NCBI GenBank assembly: GCA_963787045.1
Contig: CAWBBR010000021.1
Location: 62,001-126,000, forward strand
Origin: DATJGR01 sp963787045
GTDB taxonomy: Bacteria > Pseudomonadota > Gammaproteobacteria > Pseudomonadales > Azotimanducaceae
Reading direction: 5' to 3'
DNA length: 64,000 nucleotides
How positions within the stretch are numbered: position 1 is the first letter of the stretch; every line of letters begins with the position of its first letter. The notes under the pieces are model-generated. The model was not told where the DNA came from. It worked only from the letters and a program-made list of their open reading frames with translations, and did not search any database. The translations under genes and the position numbers were made by a program. Of this stretch, positions 19,288 to 28,930 are shown one piece after another.

Positions 19288-19633
19288 GAGGTGTCTCCTT
19301 ATTCAGTGAGGACGCCTCCGGTGGTCCGGTCGGTATCGCTTGTCTTTTGCTGCTTCTGGCCCGTTACGAACGCCGTGTGGCGAGTTCGATTGCTAACGGG
19401 ACGAACAGTCGTTGTCGAACGATCGGCATGCTAACGGCACGACAGCGCCGCTGGAAGGAATGGAAAATTCTAGCGGTATAACCGAACAACACTATTTCGA
19501 TGGATTTGGTCGAGTTAATGAAATGGAACGAGCGCAGTTGAACGACGTTCACGCACATCCGGAAAAAGCTGCGATTGAGCCGGTGCGGGCGTGATCGGAC
19601 CATGCGCAATCGATTTCTGCCGGTTGATTGCTC
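19288..19633. promoter_or_regulatory. Divergent control region of the receptor operon and metE, with a direct repeat
   Basis: No gene is seen in these 346 bp; a 60-codon open frame at 19412-19594 has no features. Two direct copies of TGCTAACGG(G/C)ACGA occur at 19391-19404 and 19429-19442, 38 bp apart. A weak match to the three-copy sulfur motif (ACTATTTCGATGGATTT) lies near 19491-19508. Either could control the receptor operon, metE or both. Confidence 0.35.
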
Positions 19634-21939
19634 ATGTCCGCCGCCCACATCCTCGGATTCCCGCGCATAGGCGCACGACGCGAACTGAAAACGGCGGTCG
19701 AATCCTACTGGAAAGGCAAGACCAGCCTGGCCGACCTGCAGACGGTTGGACGCGACTTGCGCGCACGCCACTGGGCGCTGCAGTGCGAGGCCGGGCTGGA
19801 CTACGTCACGGTCGGCGACTTCGCCTGGTATGACCATCTGCACAATGCGACCGCGCTGTTCACCTCGGCGCCCGCACGCTTCGGATTCAAGGAGCCGATC
19901 GACGTGGCCGGCTACTTCGCGATGGCACGCGGTACGCGCGACGCGCCGGCGCTCGCGATGCGGAAGTGGTTCGACACGAATTATCACTACCTGGTTCCGG
20001 AGTTGGACTGGAATACGGCGTTCGCGCTGAATCGGCACTGGCTGCTGCCCGAAGTTCGCGAGGCGCTCGCCCTCGGTCACGCCGTCAAGGTGGTGCTGCC
20101 GGGTCCATTGACATGGCTCTGGCTGGCATCGGCTGACGAGCGCTTCGATCGGCTGCATCTGCTCCCGCCGTTACTCAACGTCTACGCCACGTTGCTCAAC
20201 GAACTGAAAAACCTCGGCGTCGAGTGGGTACAAATCGACGAGCCCATCCTGTCGCTCGATCTGCCGGAGGCCTGGCTCAATCGATACGTGGTCGCATATC
20301 GCACACTGGCGCGGGCCGATCTGCCGATTCTGCTGGCCACCTATTTCGGCAGCGTCGCCGAACACGCAGCACTGCTGAGAACGTTGCCGATCGACGGGCT
20401 CCATCTCGATCTCGCCCGATCACCCGAACAACTCGACACATTTCTAGCCGACTGGCCAGCCGACAAGGTGCTGTCGCTCGGCGTCATCGACGGCCGCAAC
20501 ATCTGGCGCGCCGATCTGTCTGAACGACTGGCGCAACTACGTCCGGCACGCGCTGCACTCGGCGACAGACTCTGGGTGTCGGCCTCCTGCTCGCTGCTGC
20601 ACGTGCCTACCGATCTCGCACACGAACACGCTCTCGATCCCGAACTGAAACGGTGGATGGCGTTCGCGACACAGAAGCTCGGCGAGATCGTTCTGTTGAA
20701 ACGGGCGTTGGTCGGTGACGCCGCTTCATCCGAATTTCAAGACGCCGACGCCGCGTGCGAAGGTCGACGAGGCGCTACGTCGACATGCCGCCACGAGGTT
20801 CGCGCGCGCGTCGCTGCCCTGCAGCCGCGCGACGCAGAACGCAGCGCGCCGTTCGACACCAGGATTCGTTTGCAGCGCGACGCGCTCGGACTGCCGCCAT
20901 TGCCGACTACGACCATCGGATCCTTCCCGCAGACCGCCGAGATTCGCGCTGCCCGCGCGTCGTTCAAGGCAGGCCGGATTACTGAAGCCGAGTACTCGGA
21001 CGCGATGCATCGGGAGATCCGCCACGCGGTCGAAACACAGGCAGCTCTCGGTCTCGACGTGCTGGTGCATGGCGAAGCCGAACGCAACGACATGGTCGAG
21101 TATTTCGGCGAGCAGCTCGCCGGCTTTGCAGTTCACCGAGAACGGCTGGGTGCAGAGCTACGGGTCGCGGTGCGTAAAGCCGCCGGTGATCTACGGCGAT
21201 GTTTCCCGGCCGGCGCCGATGACGATCAAATGGGCCGTCTACGCCCAGAGTCTGACTGACAAGCCGATGAAGGGGATGCTCACCGGTCCAGTGACGATGC
21301 TGTGCTGGAGCTTCGCGCGCGACGATCTGCCGCGTCGCGAGATCGCAATGCAGTTGGCTCTCGCGCTTCGCGACGAAGTCTGCGACCTCGAGGCCGCGGG
21401 TATCCGTGTCATTCAGATCGACGAACCTGCGTTTCGCGAGGGACTGCCGTTGCGACAGACCGACTGGCCCGCGTATCTCGACTGGGCCGCGCGCGCATTT
21501 CGGGTCGGCGCGTCGGGCGTCGCGGAATCGACGCAGATTCACACGCACATGTGCTATTCGCGAGTTCAACGACATCCTGCCGTCGATCGCCGCCATGGAT
21601 GCTGACGTCATCACCATCGAGACGTCGCGCTCGCGCATGGCGCTGCTCGATGCATTCGCGGACTTCCGGTATCCGAACGACATCGGTCCCGGCCTTTACG
21701 ACATTCACTCGCCGCGCGTTCCGGCGAATGCCGAAATGAAGCAGCTGCTCGAACGCGCACTCGCCGTGATACCGGCGGAGAGACTGTGGATCAATCCGGA
21801 TTGCGGCTTGAAGACCCGCGGTTGGCCGGAAACAGAGGCTGCTTTGTCGCGCATGGTTGCGGTCGCACGCGCGGCGCGTACCGCGTTGGCCGAACCACGG
21901 CGTGACGTCCCACGGGCGAAAGCGCGTCAACCCCGGTAG
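19634..21939 (+). CDS. metE: Cobalamin-independent methionine synthase (frameshifted)
   Basis: Transfers the methyl group of methyltetrahydropteroyl-glutamate to homocysteine to make methionine. Both halves of the double barrel are present: HILGFPRIGARRELK at the start, LPTTTIGSFPQT in the linker and second barrel, and the zinc ligands in THMCYS and NPDCGLKTRG. The total of about 768 residues is normal for MetE. Indels near 21130 and 21560 break the frame, and the stretch near 20750-20790 reads poorly, probably through two compensating indels. It is divergent from the organosulfur operon, which fits a sulfur-assimilation neighbourhood. Confidence 0.9.
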
Positions 21940-22006
21940 TTCGCGACGCCCGCCGATCGAGGGACTTTCGGTTAAGCTACCTCTCGATTTGCGTTAGGGA
22001 CGAGCG

Positions 22007-22267
22007 ATGAGCGCCGAACGCGTTCGCGAACTGTTGAAACAACTGCGCACCGAGCTCGACGCCGCGGACGTCGATGCCGAGACACTGGCCTCGATGCGCG
22101 AGTTCGACCGCGACATCCGGCGCGCGCTCGACGACGCCCGCGGCCCGCCGGCCGATGCGCTGACCGACCGCGCGAAGGCGATCGAAGTCGAATTCGCAGT
22201 GAAGCATCGCGTCGCCGAGCATATCCTGCGCGAAATTGTCGAGACGTTGGCGAAGATCGGGGTGTAG
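22007..22267 (+). CDS. DUF4404 family protein
   Basis: An 86-residue, largely helical acidic protein (RVRELLKQLRTELD at the start, HRVAEHILREIVETLAKIG at the end), the size and pattern of DUF4404. No function is known. It stands alone between metE and an acyltransferase, with a hairpin just downstream. Confidence 0.75.
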   Translation: MSAERVRELLKQLRTELDAADVDAETLASMREFDRDIRRALDDARGPPADALTDRAKAIEVEFAVKHRVAEHILREIVETLAKIGV

Positions 22268-22291
22268 ACAGACCGGCAAAGGCTGCGCGCG

Positions 22292-22316
22292 GAGGGATTT
22301 GTGCCAGCAATCCCTC
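22292..22316 (+). terminator. Hairpin downstream of the DUF4404 gene
   Basis: GAGGGATT, a 9-base loop and AATCCCTC form an 8-bp stem 25 bp after the stop codon. No T-run follows, so intrinsic termination is uncertain. Confidence 0.4.
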
Positions 22317-22531
22317 GCTTACAAATCTGGCATCGCGCATCGACGCAACCTTTGTAGAAGCTACTCAGGTTGGATTGGGGCAAGCCCCACGCAGAATTCA
22401 GACCCGTTTAGGAGCAGCGCCATGCCGGATCCGGCTATGGACGGTTCCCACGTAGACGCGCGCAGTAGCACTGTGTCGGTCGGGACCGGCGCTTTTCCCC
22501 ACCAGATCCGACAACGCAATTCGTAGACTCC

Positions 22532-24519
22532 TTGCGCTTCCAAGCGCCGGCATATCGGGCGGATATAGATGGGCTGCGCGCGCTCGCAGTCATTCCTGTG
22601 GTGTTGTTTCACGCTCGGGTGCCAGGGTTTGGCGGCGGCTTTGTCGGCGTTGATGTTTTTTTTGTCATCTCGGGTTTTCTCATTACAGGGCTGATTCAAC
22701 ATGAACTCGACCGGAGCGCGTTCAGCTATTTCTCGTTCTGGGAGCGCCGCGCACGACGTCTGCTACCGCCGCTGATTCTGGTCACCGCAGTCACCTATTT
22801 CGCGGCGCATGAGATTCTGTTTCCCGAGGAATTAAAGGCGCTCGGCCAGTCCATCGTCGCGATTTCGGTGTTTGCTTCGAACATCCAGTTCTGGCGCAAG
22901 GCCGGTTATTTCGAAGCACCTTCGGAGATGTTGCCGTTGCTGCATACCTGGTCGCTGGCGGTCGAGGAGCAGTTCTACTTTCTGTTTCCTGCGGTTCTGG
23001 TCGGACTCTCCGTCGCGCCGCTCATGCGACGCATCGGCGTCGTTAGCGCCATCGGAGTCGCGTCATTCGCGCTGAGCGTATGGTGGGTCAACGTCAGTCC
23101 CTCCAGCGCGTATTTCCTGCTGCCGTCGCGCGCGTGGGAGCTGATGTTGGGAGCGGCTCTGGCGTTGATGCCGAGCGCCAAAACGATTTCACGATTCACC
23201 ACGAACGCGATTTTGCTTACCGGCATTACGCTCATTGCGCTTGCTGTGTGCCTGTATACAGAGAAAACGCCATTCCCTGGCCTCGCGGCGCTCGCTCCTT
23301 GCGCCGGCACCGCCCTGATCATATGGGCCGGCCAACAATCGCAGGGTGCGATGAAACGCCTCTTCGACAACGTGCCGATGGTTTTCGTTGGCAAGCTCTC
23401 GTATTCGATCTATCTGTGGCACTGGCCGCTGCTGGTGCTGTTCGCGGCGTGGGCCGCCAAGCCGATCGAGTTGCTCACGACTCCGGAGGTCGTTGGGATC
23501 GTTGCCGCGACAATGATTCTCTCCTGGCTGTCTCTGACCCTGATCGAAAACCCGATTCGTCGAAAGCGCGTATGCAGCACTCGCAGCTCTATTTTTCTCG
23601 CGACCGGCACAGCGATGGCGGTGCTCGCGACAATCGGGTTCGGCGCGCACCACTTCGGCGGTTACCCGAGCCGCATTCCCGCCGACGTGCAACTGATAGC
23701 AGACGGAGAGCGCGACCGCGCCTTGGACTCGTGGGACTGCAAGACGAAATCGCCCGCAGACGTCGACGCCGGCAGGTTGTGCCGGATGGGACCCAACGAC
23801 ACACATCAGCAGCCGCGCTTCATGCTGTGGGGAGACAGTCATGCACACGCGTTATTCCCGGTCGTGGACGAGGTAGCTAAGGAGTTCGGCGTAACCGGAT
23901 TGCATGCCTCCCATCCATCATGCCCCCCGCTCCCCGATGTCGATGTGCTCGACGCAAAGTGGGGCATCGGCTGCAGGGCGTTCGAAGTCGATAGTGTGCT
24001 CAGGCAGATCGATCGCGCTGACCTCGATGCGGTCTTTCTCGCAGCGTTTTGGTCGTCCGTTACCGGCGAAGGCAAACTACAGTACGCCGATGGTCGCGAT
24101 CGGAACGTGTCATCGGAGACGATTCTCGAATTGCAGCTGCGCTCGCTCGTCGAGCGTTTGCGCGCGCGCGGCATCGCCGTGTTCGTGTTCGAAGAAGTGC
24201 CATTCGAAGGTGACTGATCAACCGGCCCGATTCGCCCAGGCCGTTTGGCGAGGCGCAGACACCGGCTCTGCCGGAATCAGCGTAAGCGACTATCGAAACG
24301 GCCACGCGCAATTCTCGACCTACCTCAACAGCCTGAGCGACCTGGACCTGCACCGCATCTCGCCGGTCCCCGACCTATGCAGCGACGGTTCATTCTGCCC
24401 GGCGGTCACTGAGGGTCGATCGAACTTCCGCGACGCCCACCACCTCACCGTACACGGCGCTGGTCGACTCGCGCCTGGACTTCGGCGATGCATTCGCGCG
24501 CGTCAGTTGGCGGCATTAG
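22532..24519 (+). CDS. OafA/YrhL-type acyltransferase with SGNH domain (frameshifted near the end)
   Basis: A membrane O-acyltransferase, likely modifying surface polysaccharide. The acyltransferase-3 domain has about ten helices (YRADIDGLRALAVIPVVLFHA, FFVISGFLITG, HTWSLAVEEQFYFLFP, GKLSYSIYLWHWPLL). A C-terminal SGNH domain follows (MLWGDSHAHALFP, then near the end DAHHLT, giving Ser, Asp and His). A frameshift near 24213 separates the last part, and a second near 24470 probably restores an end at 24519; otherwise the frame runs to 24587. The start is TTG 22532, with no better codon upstream. Confidence 0.8.
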
Positions 24520-24706
24520 CAGATCCTAAGCGTCAGCGCGTAGGCGCCGTAACCTCATTGGGACTCGGATCCGACGCAACGCGGTAACCTAAACCGTAAC
24601 CCCGCGCGCCTCTTCGCGACTCGTCAGCAACAGCGTTTCGCTGAATCTGACCGTGTCTCGATGTGTTAGAGGCGCGACTTCGAGGCGCCGGTGCCGCGTA
24701 TCGTGG

Positions 24707-25747
24707 CTAGAGCATGATCTCCGCCATCAGTTCCAGCGCCTTCGGCTGACCGCTGCCGATCAGCATCGAACCGACGTGGCCTTTCTTCGCAGCCGCGGTC
24801 CAGCGTTGCGCGCGGTCTTTGATACGCGCGGCGGGGCCGACGAGGTGACATGCGTCGATGAGTTCTTCCGGCACCGCGGCCATGGCTTCGTCTTTCTTGC
24901 CGGACAGGAACAGATCCTGAATCTTCTCGGCCGCCGCACCGAACCCGAGGCGCGTCGCGTAGTCGTTGTAGAAGTTCTTGCCTTTCGCGCCCATGCCGCC
25001 GATGTACAGCGCCATGTTGCCGCGGATCATCTGCATGCACTGCTTCACGTCGTCGCCGATGATCACCGTCACGAACGGCGCCACGTCGAAGTCGGCAAGC
25101 GACTTCCCGCCGCCGGCTGCCTTCAGACCTTTCTCGATCGGGTCTTTGAAGACGCTGAACTGATCAGGGTCCATCCAGATCGGGAAGAAGCCGTCGGCCA
25201 CTTCGGCCGCCGCCTGCACGCCGGCCGGCGTCAGCGTCGCGGCGTAAATCGGAATCTTGTCTTCGCACACCATGATGCTCTTCAGCGGCTTGCCGAGATT
25301 CGTCGCACCGGGGCCGCGATACGGAATCTGGTATTCCTTGCCGTCGAACTGCAACGCACTCTCGCGCGCGAAAATCTGCTTCATCACCTGGATGTATTCC
25401 TTGAGGCGGGTCACCGGCTTGCCATACGGCACGCCATGCCAGCCTTCGACCACCTGCGGACCCGATGCGCCGAGACCGACGATGAAACGATTGTTCGACA
25501 ACTGCGCCACCGTCATCGCGGTCATTGCGGCGAGCGCAGGTGTGCGGCCCGGCATCTGCATGATCGCGGTGCCGACTTTGATCTTGCTCGTGTGCGCGAG
25601 CATCCAGACCGCCGGCGTCACGGCGTCGGAGCCGTAAGCTTCGGACGTCCATACCGAGTCGTAACCGAGGCTTTCAGCGTGTTTGATCGTGTCGATCGGA
25701 ATGCTGATTTTCTTTCCGGAATAGCCGGCGATGAGTCCGAGTTTCAT
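24707..25747 (-). CDS. Luciferase-like (LLM class) flavin/F420-dependent oxidoreductase
   Basis: A 346-residue TIM-barrel protein of the luciferase-like family. Typical segments are HAESLGYDSVWTSEAYG, KVGTAIMQMPGRTPA, FIVGLGASGPQVVEGWHG and PIYAATLTPAGVQAAAEVADGF. The subgroup is usually named F420-dependent, but the cofactor here (F420 or FMN) cannot be told from sequence. Family members include sulfonate monooxygenases such as SsuD, yet nothing adjacent links this one to sulfur. It is convergent with the acyltransferase. Confidence 0.82.
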   Translation of the reverse strand: MKLGLIAGYSGKKISIPIDTIKHAESLGYDSVWTSEAYGSDAVTPAVWMLAHTSKIKVGTAIMQMPGRTPALAAMTAMTVAQLSNNRFIVGLGASGPQVVEGWHGVPYGKPVTRLKEYIQVMKQIFARESALQFDGKEYQIPYRGPGATNLGKPLKSIMVCEDKIPIYAATLTPAGVQAAAEVADGFFPIWMDPDQFSVFKDPIEKGLKAAGGGKSLADFDVAPFVTVIIGDDVKQCMQMIRGNMALYIGGMGAKGKNFYNDYATRLGFGAAAEKIQDLFLSGKKDEAMAAVPEELIDACHLVGPAARIKDRAQRWTAAAKKGHVGSMLIGSGQPKALELMAEIML

Positions 25748-25903
25748 GGTTGCTTCCCCAGTTGATGCGGCATTTGATGCGAGCGTTGCAGGCTAACAAA
25801 CGCGGGCCACCGCCAACAAGGAAATCAGCCGGTTGGACTTGGCCCGACCGCCTCGCGACAATTGCCGCCGTTCGTCCTCAATGCGCAAATCCCCGGAGAT
25901 CCC

Positions 25904-26821
25904 ATGGCCAGCTTCCGCGGCCACATCCTCAATGCCGCGATTCGTTACGCCAGTAAGCGGCGCCTGGCCGACCTCGTATTCACGCCGGACACGATCGCTG
26001 CCTCGCGCGCCCGGCTGGATCGACTTGGTGACCGCGTGCCACTCGCGCCGTCGCTGTCGCGCCACGTCGACGATCTCGGCGGCGTATCGACCGAATGGAC
26101 GCGCGGCAATCACCCCGCGCGCGGCGCGATCTTGTATTGCCACGGCGGCGGCTACGTCTTCGGCTCTCCTCGCGCTTATCGCGGCATGGCCGCGCGCTTG
26201 GCGGCGCAGACGCGTTGCGACGTGGCGGTAATCGACTACCGGTTGGCGCCCGAACACGTCTATCCGGCCGCGCCCGACGACGCCATCGCCGCGTATCGCG
26301 CGCTGATCTCGCGCTTCGACGCGTCGTCGGTGATCGTTGCCGGCGATTCGGCCGGCGGCAATCTCGCGCTGGTAACGCTGCTGCGCGCGCGCGACCTGGG
26401 TCTGCCGCTACCGGGCGGTGCCGTATTGCTGTCGCCGTGGACCGACCTCACCGGCAGCGGTGCATCGATACGCACGAACGCAAAACGCGACCCGATGCTG
26501 CCGGCCCAACGGATTGACGAAGCCGCGCGCATGTATGCACCGACGGCGCAACTCGATAGCCCCGATGTATCGCCGCTGTTCGGCGACTTCACCGGGCTAC
26601 CGCCGCTGTCGGTCCACGTCGGCACCACAGAGATTCTGTTGGACGATTCGCAACGCCTCGTCGAACGCGCGCGGCAGCACGGCGTCTCCGCGCACCTCGA
26701 GCGATGGCACCGCATGCCCCACGTCTTTCCGATGTTCGCCGACTTCATCCCCGAGGGCCGGCAAGCGTTAGACAAGATCGGGCAGTTCGTCTCGACCCGT
26801 TTCGTTAGACAGGGTGGGTGA
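25904..26821 (+). CDS. Alpha/beta hydrolase, hormone-sensitive-lipase type esterase
   Basis: A 305-residue carboxylesterase. It shows the HSL oxyanion-hole motif HGGGY, the nucleophile elbow GDSAGG, the acid in the VGTTEILLDDS region and a late histidine (MPHVFP). ATG 25904 is preferred over TTG 25862 because GGAG lies just upstream. The last codons (RQGG and stop) run into the intergenic repeat that begins at the stop codon, so the repeat supplies the natural end of the gene. Confidence 0.85.
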   Translation: MASFRGHILNAAIRYASKRRLADLVFTPDTIAASRARLDRLGDRVPLAPSLSRHVDDLGGVSTEWTRGNHPARGAILYCHGGGYVFGSPRAYRGMAARLAAQTRCDVAVIDYRLAPEHVYPAAPDDAIAAYRALISRFDASSVIVAGDSAGGNLALVTLLRARDLGLPLPGGAVLLSPWTDLTGSGASIRTNAKRDPMLPAQRIDEAARMYAPTAQLDSPDVSPLFGDFTGLPPLSVHVGTTEILLDDSQRLVERARQHGVSAHLERWHRMPHVFPMFADFIPEGRQALDKIGQFVSTRFVRQGG

Positions 26822-26910
26822 CGGGTGATCGGACGCGCTCGAGCCATCCCTGGTCGCTCTTCGCGCCATCCATGGCGCTCAAGGGTCCGGAACACCGATC
26901 ACCCGCCACC
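26821..26910 (-). repeat. Palindromic intergenic repeat, copy 1
   Basis: About 90 bp whose outer ends (CGGGTGATCGG and CCGATCACCCG) are inverted repeats around two hairpins: GCGCCA-tgga-TGGCGC and a stem within GAGCGACCAGGGATGGCTCGAGC. It is read on the minus strand relative to copies 2 and 3, and homology with copy 3 continues about 20 bp outward (CGATGATGGAAGGTG). It lies between convergent genes. Confidence 0.8.
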
Positions 26911-27007
26911 TTCCATCATCGAAGTCGCGCCTTCGTTCGTAAGAGATGAACGCGCTAGCGCGCGTTCAGGCACGACACACGATCGATGATGGTGGAGCGG
27001 GAACCGA

Positions 27008-27118
27008 GGCGGAGGTGGGTACGTGTTGCGTGAGGACCCTCGAGCGCCATGGATGGCGCGAAAGGAGCGACCAGGGACGGCTCGAGCGAGTCCGACGCAG
27101 CAATCACCCACCTCCGCC
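27008..27118 (+). repeat. Palindromic intergenic repeat, copy 2
   Basis: Outer arms GGCGGAGGTGGGT and ACCCACCTCCGCC (13 bp, perfect) enclose the same hairpin pair as copy 1, in opposite orientation to it. Together copies 1 and 2 fill the 341-bp gap between the esterase and glutaredoxin genes. A separate small hairpin (GAACGCGC-tagc-GCGCGTTC) lies between them at 26948-26967. Confidence 0.8.
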
Positions 27119-27162
27119 GCGAATCGAAGCTCCATCCCACCGAACGAGAATCGAAGCTCAAC

Positions 27163-27417
27163 CTAAGCGACGCGCTTGTTCCTGAGGTACTCGATGATGT
27201 CGAGGGATTCGTACATCCACTCTTCTTGTCCGTCGCGGCGAATGCGCAGACATGGGACGGTGGTGCTGCCGCCGCCGGTGCGTAAGTCGTGCAGCGCTTG
27301 CGGATCCGCGTGGATGTTGCGCATCTCGATGTCGATGCCGGACTCGTCGAGGAAGTCGCGCACGCGAGCGCAGTAAGGGCAGCTCGGAAAGTGGTACAGC
27401 GTGTAGCGTTCGCTCAT
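27163..27417 (-). CDS. Glutaredoxin
   Basis: An 84-residue thioredoxin-fold protein with the dithiol site CPYC (YHFPSCPYCARVRDFL), the cis-proline segment TTVPCL and the end YESLDIIEYL. Reduces disulfides with glutathione. The second repeat copy lies immediately downstream of its stop. ATG 27417 is the only good start. Confidence 0.88.
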   Translation of the reverse strand: MSERYTLYHFPSCPYCARVRDFLDESGIDIEMRNIHADPQALHDLRTGGGSTTVPCLRIRRDGQEEWMYESLDIIEYLRNKRVA

Positions 27418-27507
27418 GGTGCACCTTCGTGATGTCGGTGTGATTATGCCGAGCCCGTGCGGAACGGTACACTGCGGCGCCAGATACCGGGGCAGACGAG
27501 GCTCGAG

Positions 27508-28216
27508 TTGGCGAAATCGAAATCCGATAAACGATTGATGACCATTCGCAACGGCGTGATCGCGTTCGGCGCGCTGATCGTGATCGTGGTCGTCGGTTAT
27601 GGACTGTTCCGGTCGACGGCGATCGACGTCTCCGGCGACTTCGTCGAAGGCACCCACTACAAAGTGATCGACGGCACGGTCGCGCCTACCGTCGGTCCCG
27701 ATCAAAGTGACCGAGTTCTTTTCGTACGGTTGCGTGCATTGCCGCAACTTCGACCCGATGGTGAACGACTGGCTGAAGAGCGCGCCGAAGGACGCCGCGT
27801 TCGATCGCAACCCCGTTGCGTTCTCGCCGGACTGGAGCCTGCTGGCGCAATCGTACTTCGCGTTGCAGAGCGTCAACGCGCTCGCCGACAATCACGATCG
27901 CATCTTCAAAGCGATTCACGACAACGGTAAACAGTTCCTCACCGCCGACATGGTCGCCGACTTCGTCAACGGCCACGGCGTCACGCGCGAGGCATTTCTC
28001 ACCGCATTCAACTCGCCGGCCGTCGTGAGCGCGACTGCACAAGCAGCGAAGCGGGAGCGCGCATTGCGCGTGAACGGCGTGCCGTATCTGACGGTGGCGG
28101 ATCACTACGCGGTGAACATGGACACGGTGCCGCGCAAGAAAGCGTTCGACGTGGTCGACTTCCTCATCGCCAAGATCCGCGCCGAGCGCGCCGCGAAGAC
28201 CGGTGGCGGGTCGTAA
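27508..28216 (+). CDS. DsbA-like thiol:disulfide interchange protein (one frameshift)
   Basis: A periplasmic thiol oxidoreductase of about 236 residues. An N-terminal helix (IAFGALIVIVVVGYGLF) serves as anchor or leader, followed by EFFSYGCVHCRNFDP with the catalytic CVHC, and the cis-proline segment NGVPYLTV. An extra base near 27705 shifts the frame between VAPTVG and PIKVTEFFSY. TTG 27508 has GAGG upstream; ATG 27538 is the alternative and would remove ten basic residues before the helix. It is divergent from the glutaredoxin gene. Confidence 0.83.
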
Positions 28217-28288
28217 CGGTCATTCAGGTTCCGTTCAGCCGCCAGGCCCTATTAAGGGCCGCTAAACCGACCGCTGCGGAGCAACCCG

Positions 28289-28918
28289 ATGGGTGAATAC
28301 CAGACCTTGATCCACACGCTGGCGCTGACCATGGGTGTCGCGTGGGCGAGCGGCATCAATCTCTACGCCGCCGTCGCGGTGCTCGGTCTGGCGGGAAACG
28401 CCGGTTATGTCCATTTGCCCGACACGCTCGCAATCGTCGAAGACCCGCTGGTGATCATCGCGGCGTGCTTCATGTACTGCGTCGAGTTCTTTGCCGACAA
28501 GGTGCCGGGCGTCGACAGCACGTGGGATGCGCTGCACACGTTCATCCGGATTCCGGCCGGCGCCATGCTGGCCGCAGGCGCCGTGGGCGACGTCACGCCT
28601 GCGCTCGCCGTAGCGGCGGGGTTGGTCGGCGGGAGCATCACCGCGGCCACGCACGCGACGAAAGCCGGCACGCGGATGCTGATCAACACCTCGCCGGAAC
28701 CGTTCAGCAACTGGTTCGCATCGATCGGCGAAGACCTCGCCGTGTTCGCCGGTCTCTGGGCAGCGCTCGCACATCCCGTTATATTTCTCATCCTCCTCGT
28801 ACTCTTCCTGCTGGCGCTATGGTGGCTGCTGCCCAAGGTCTGGCGCGGTGTGAAAACCGTGTTTCGCAAAATCGCCTCGCTGTTCGGACGGCGTCCGGAG
28901 AATCCGTCGCCGGTGTAA
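28289..28918 (+). CDS. DUF4126 integral membrane protein
   Basis: A 209-residue protein with several hydrophobic helices (ALTMGVAWASGINLYAAVAV at the start) and conserved small-residue motifs (FADKVPGVDSTWD, GGSITAATHATKAGTR). This is the DUF4126 family, of unknown function. The C-terminus is basic and cytoplasmic (KTVFRKIASLFGRR). It is 12 bp upstream of the PBP1b gene and probably co-transcribed. Confidence 0.78.
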   Translation: MGEYQTLIHTLALTMGVAWASGINLYAAVAVLGLAGNAGYVHLPDTLAIVEDPLVIIAACFMYCVEFFADKVPGVDSTWDALHTFIRIPAGAMLAAGAVGDVTPALAVAAGLVGGSITAATHATKAGTRMLINTSPEPFSNWFASIGEDLAVFAGLWAALAHPVIFLILLVLFLLALWWLLPKVWRGVKTVFRKIASLFGRRPENPSPV

Positions 28919-28930
28919 ACCCGACGGCGT

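Noticed and set aside
19412..19594. A 60-codon open frame upstream of metE
   Set aside because: No ribosome binding site, no recognisable pattern, and it overlaps the likely control region.
24707..25747. Luciferase-like gene considered as SsuD sulfonate monooxygenase
   Set aside because: The closest pattern is the F420-type subgroup. It is 5 kb away from the sulfur operons, beside unrelated genes, and has no SsuE partner.
26821..27118. Repeats considered as a CRISPR array or attachment site
   Set aside because: Only two copies nearby, in opposite orientation, with internal hairpins and no spacer pattern or cas genes. An intergenic palindromic repeat family fits better.
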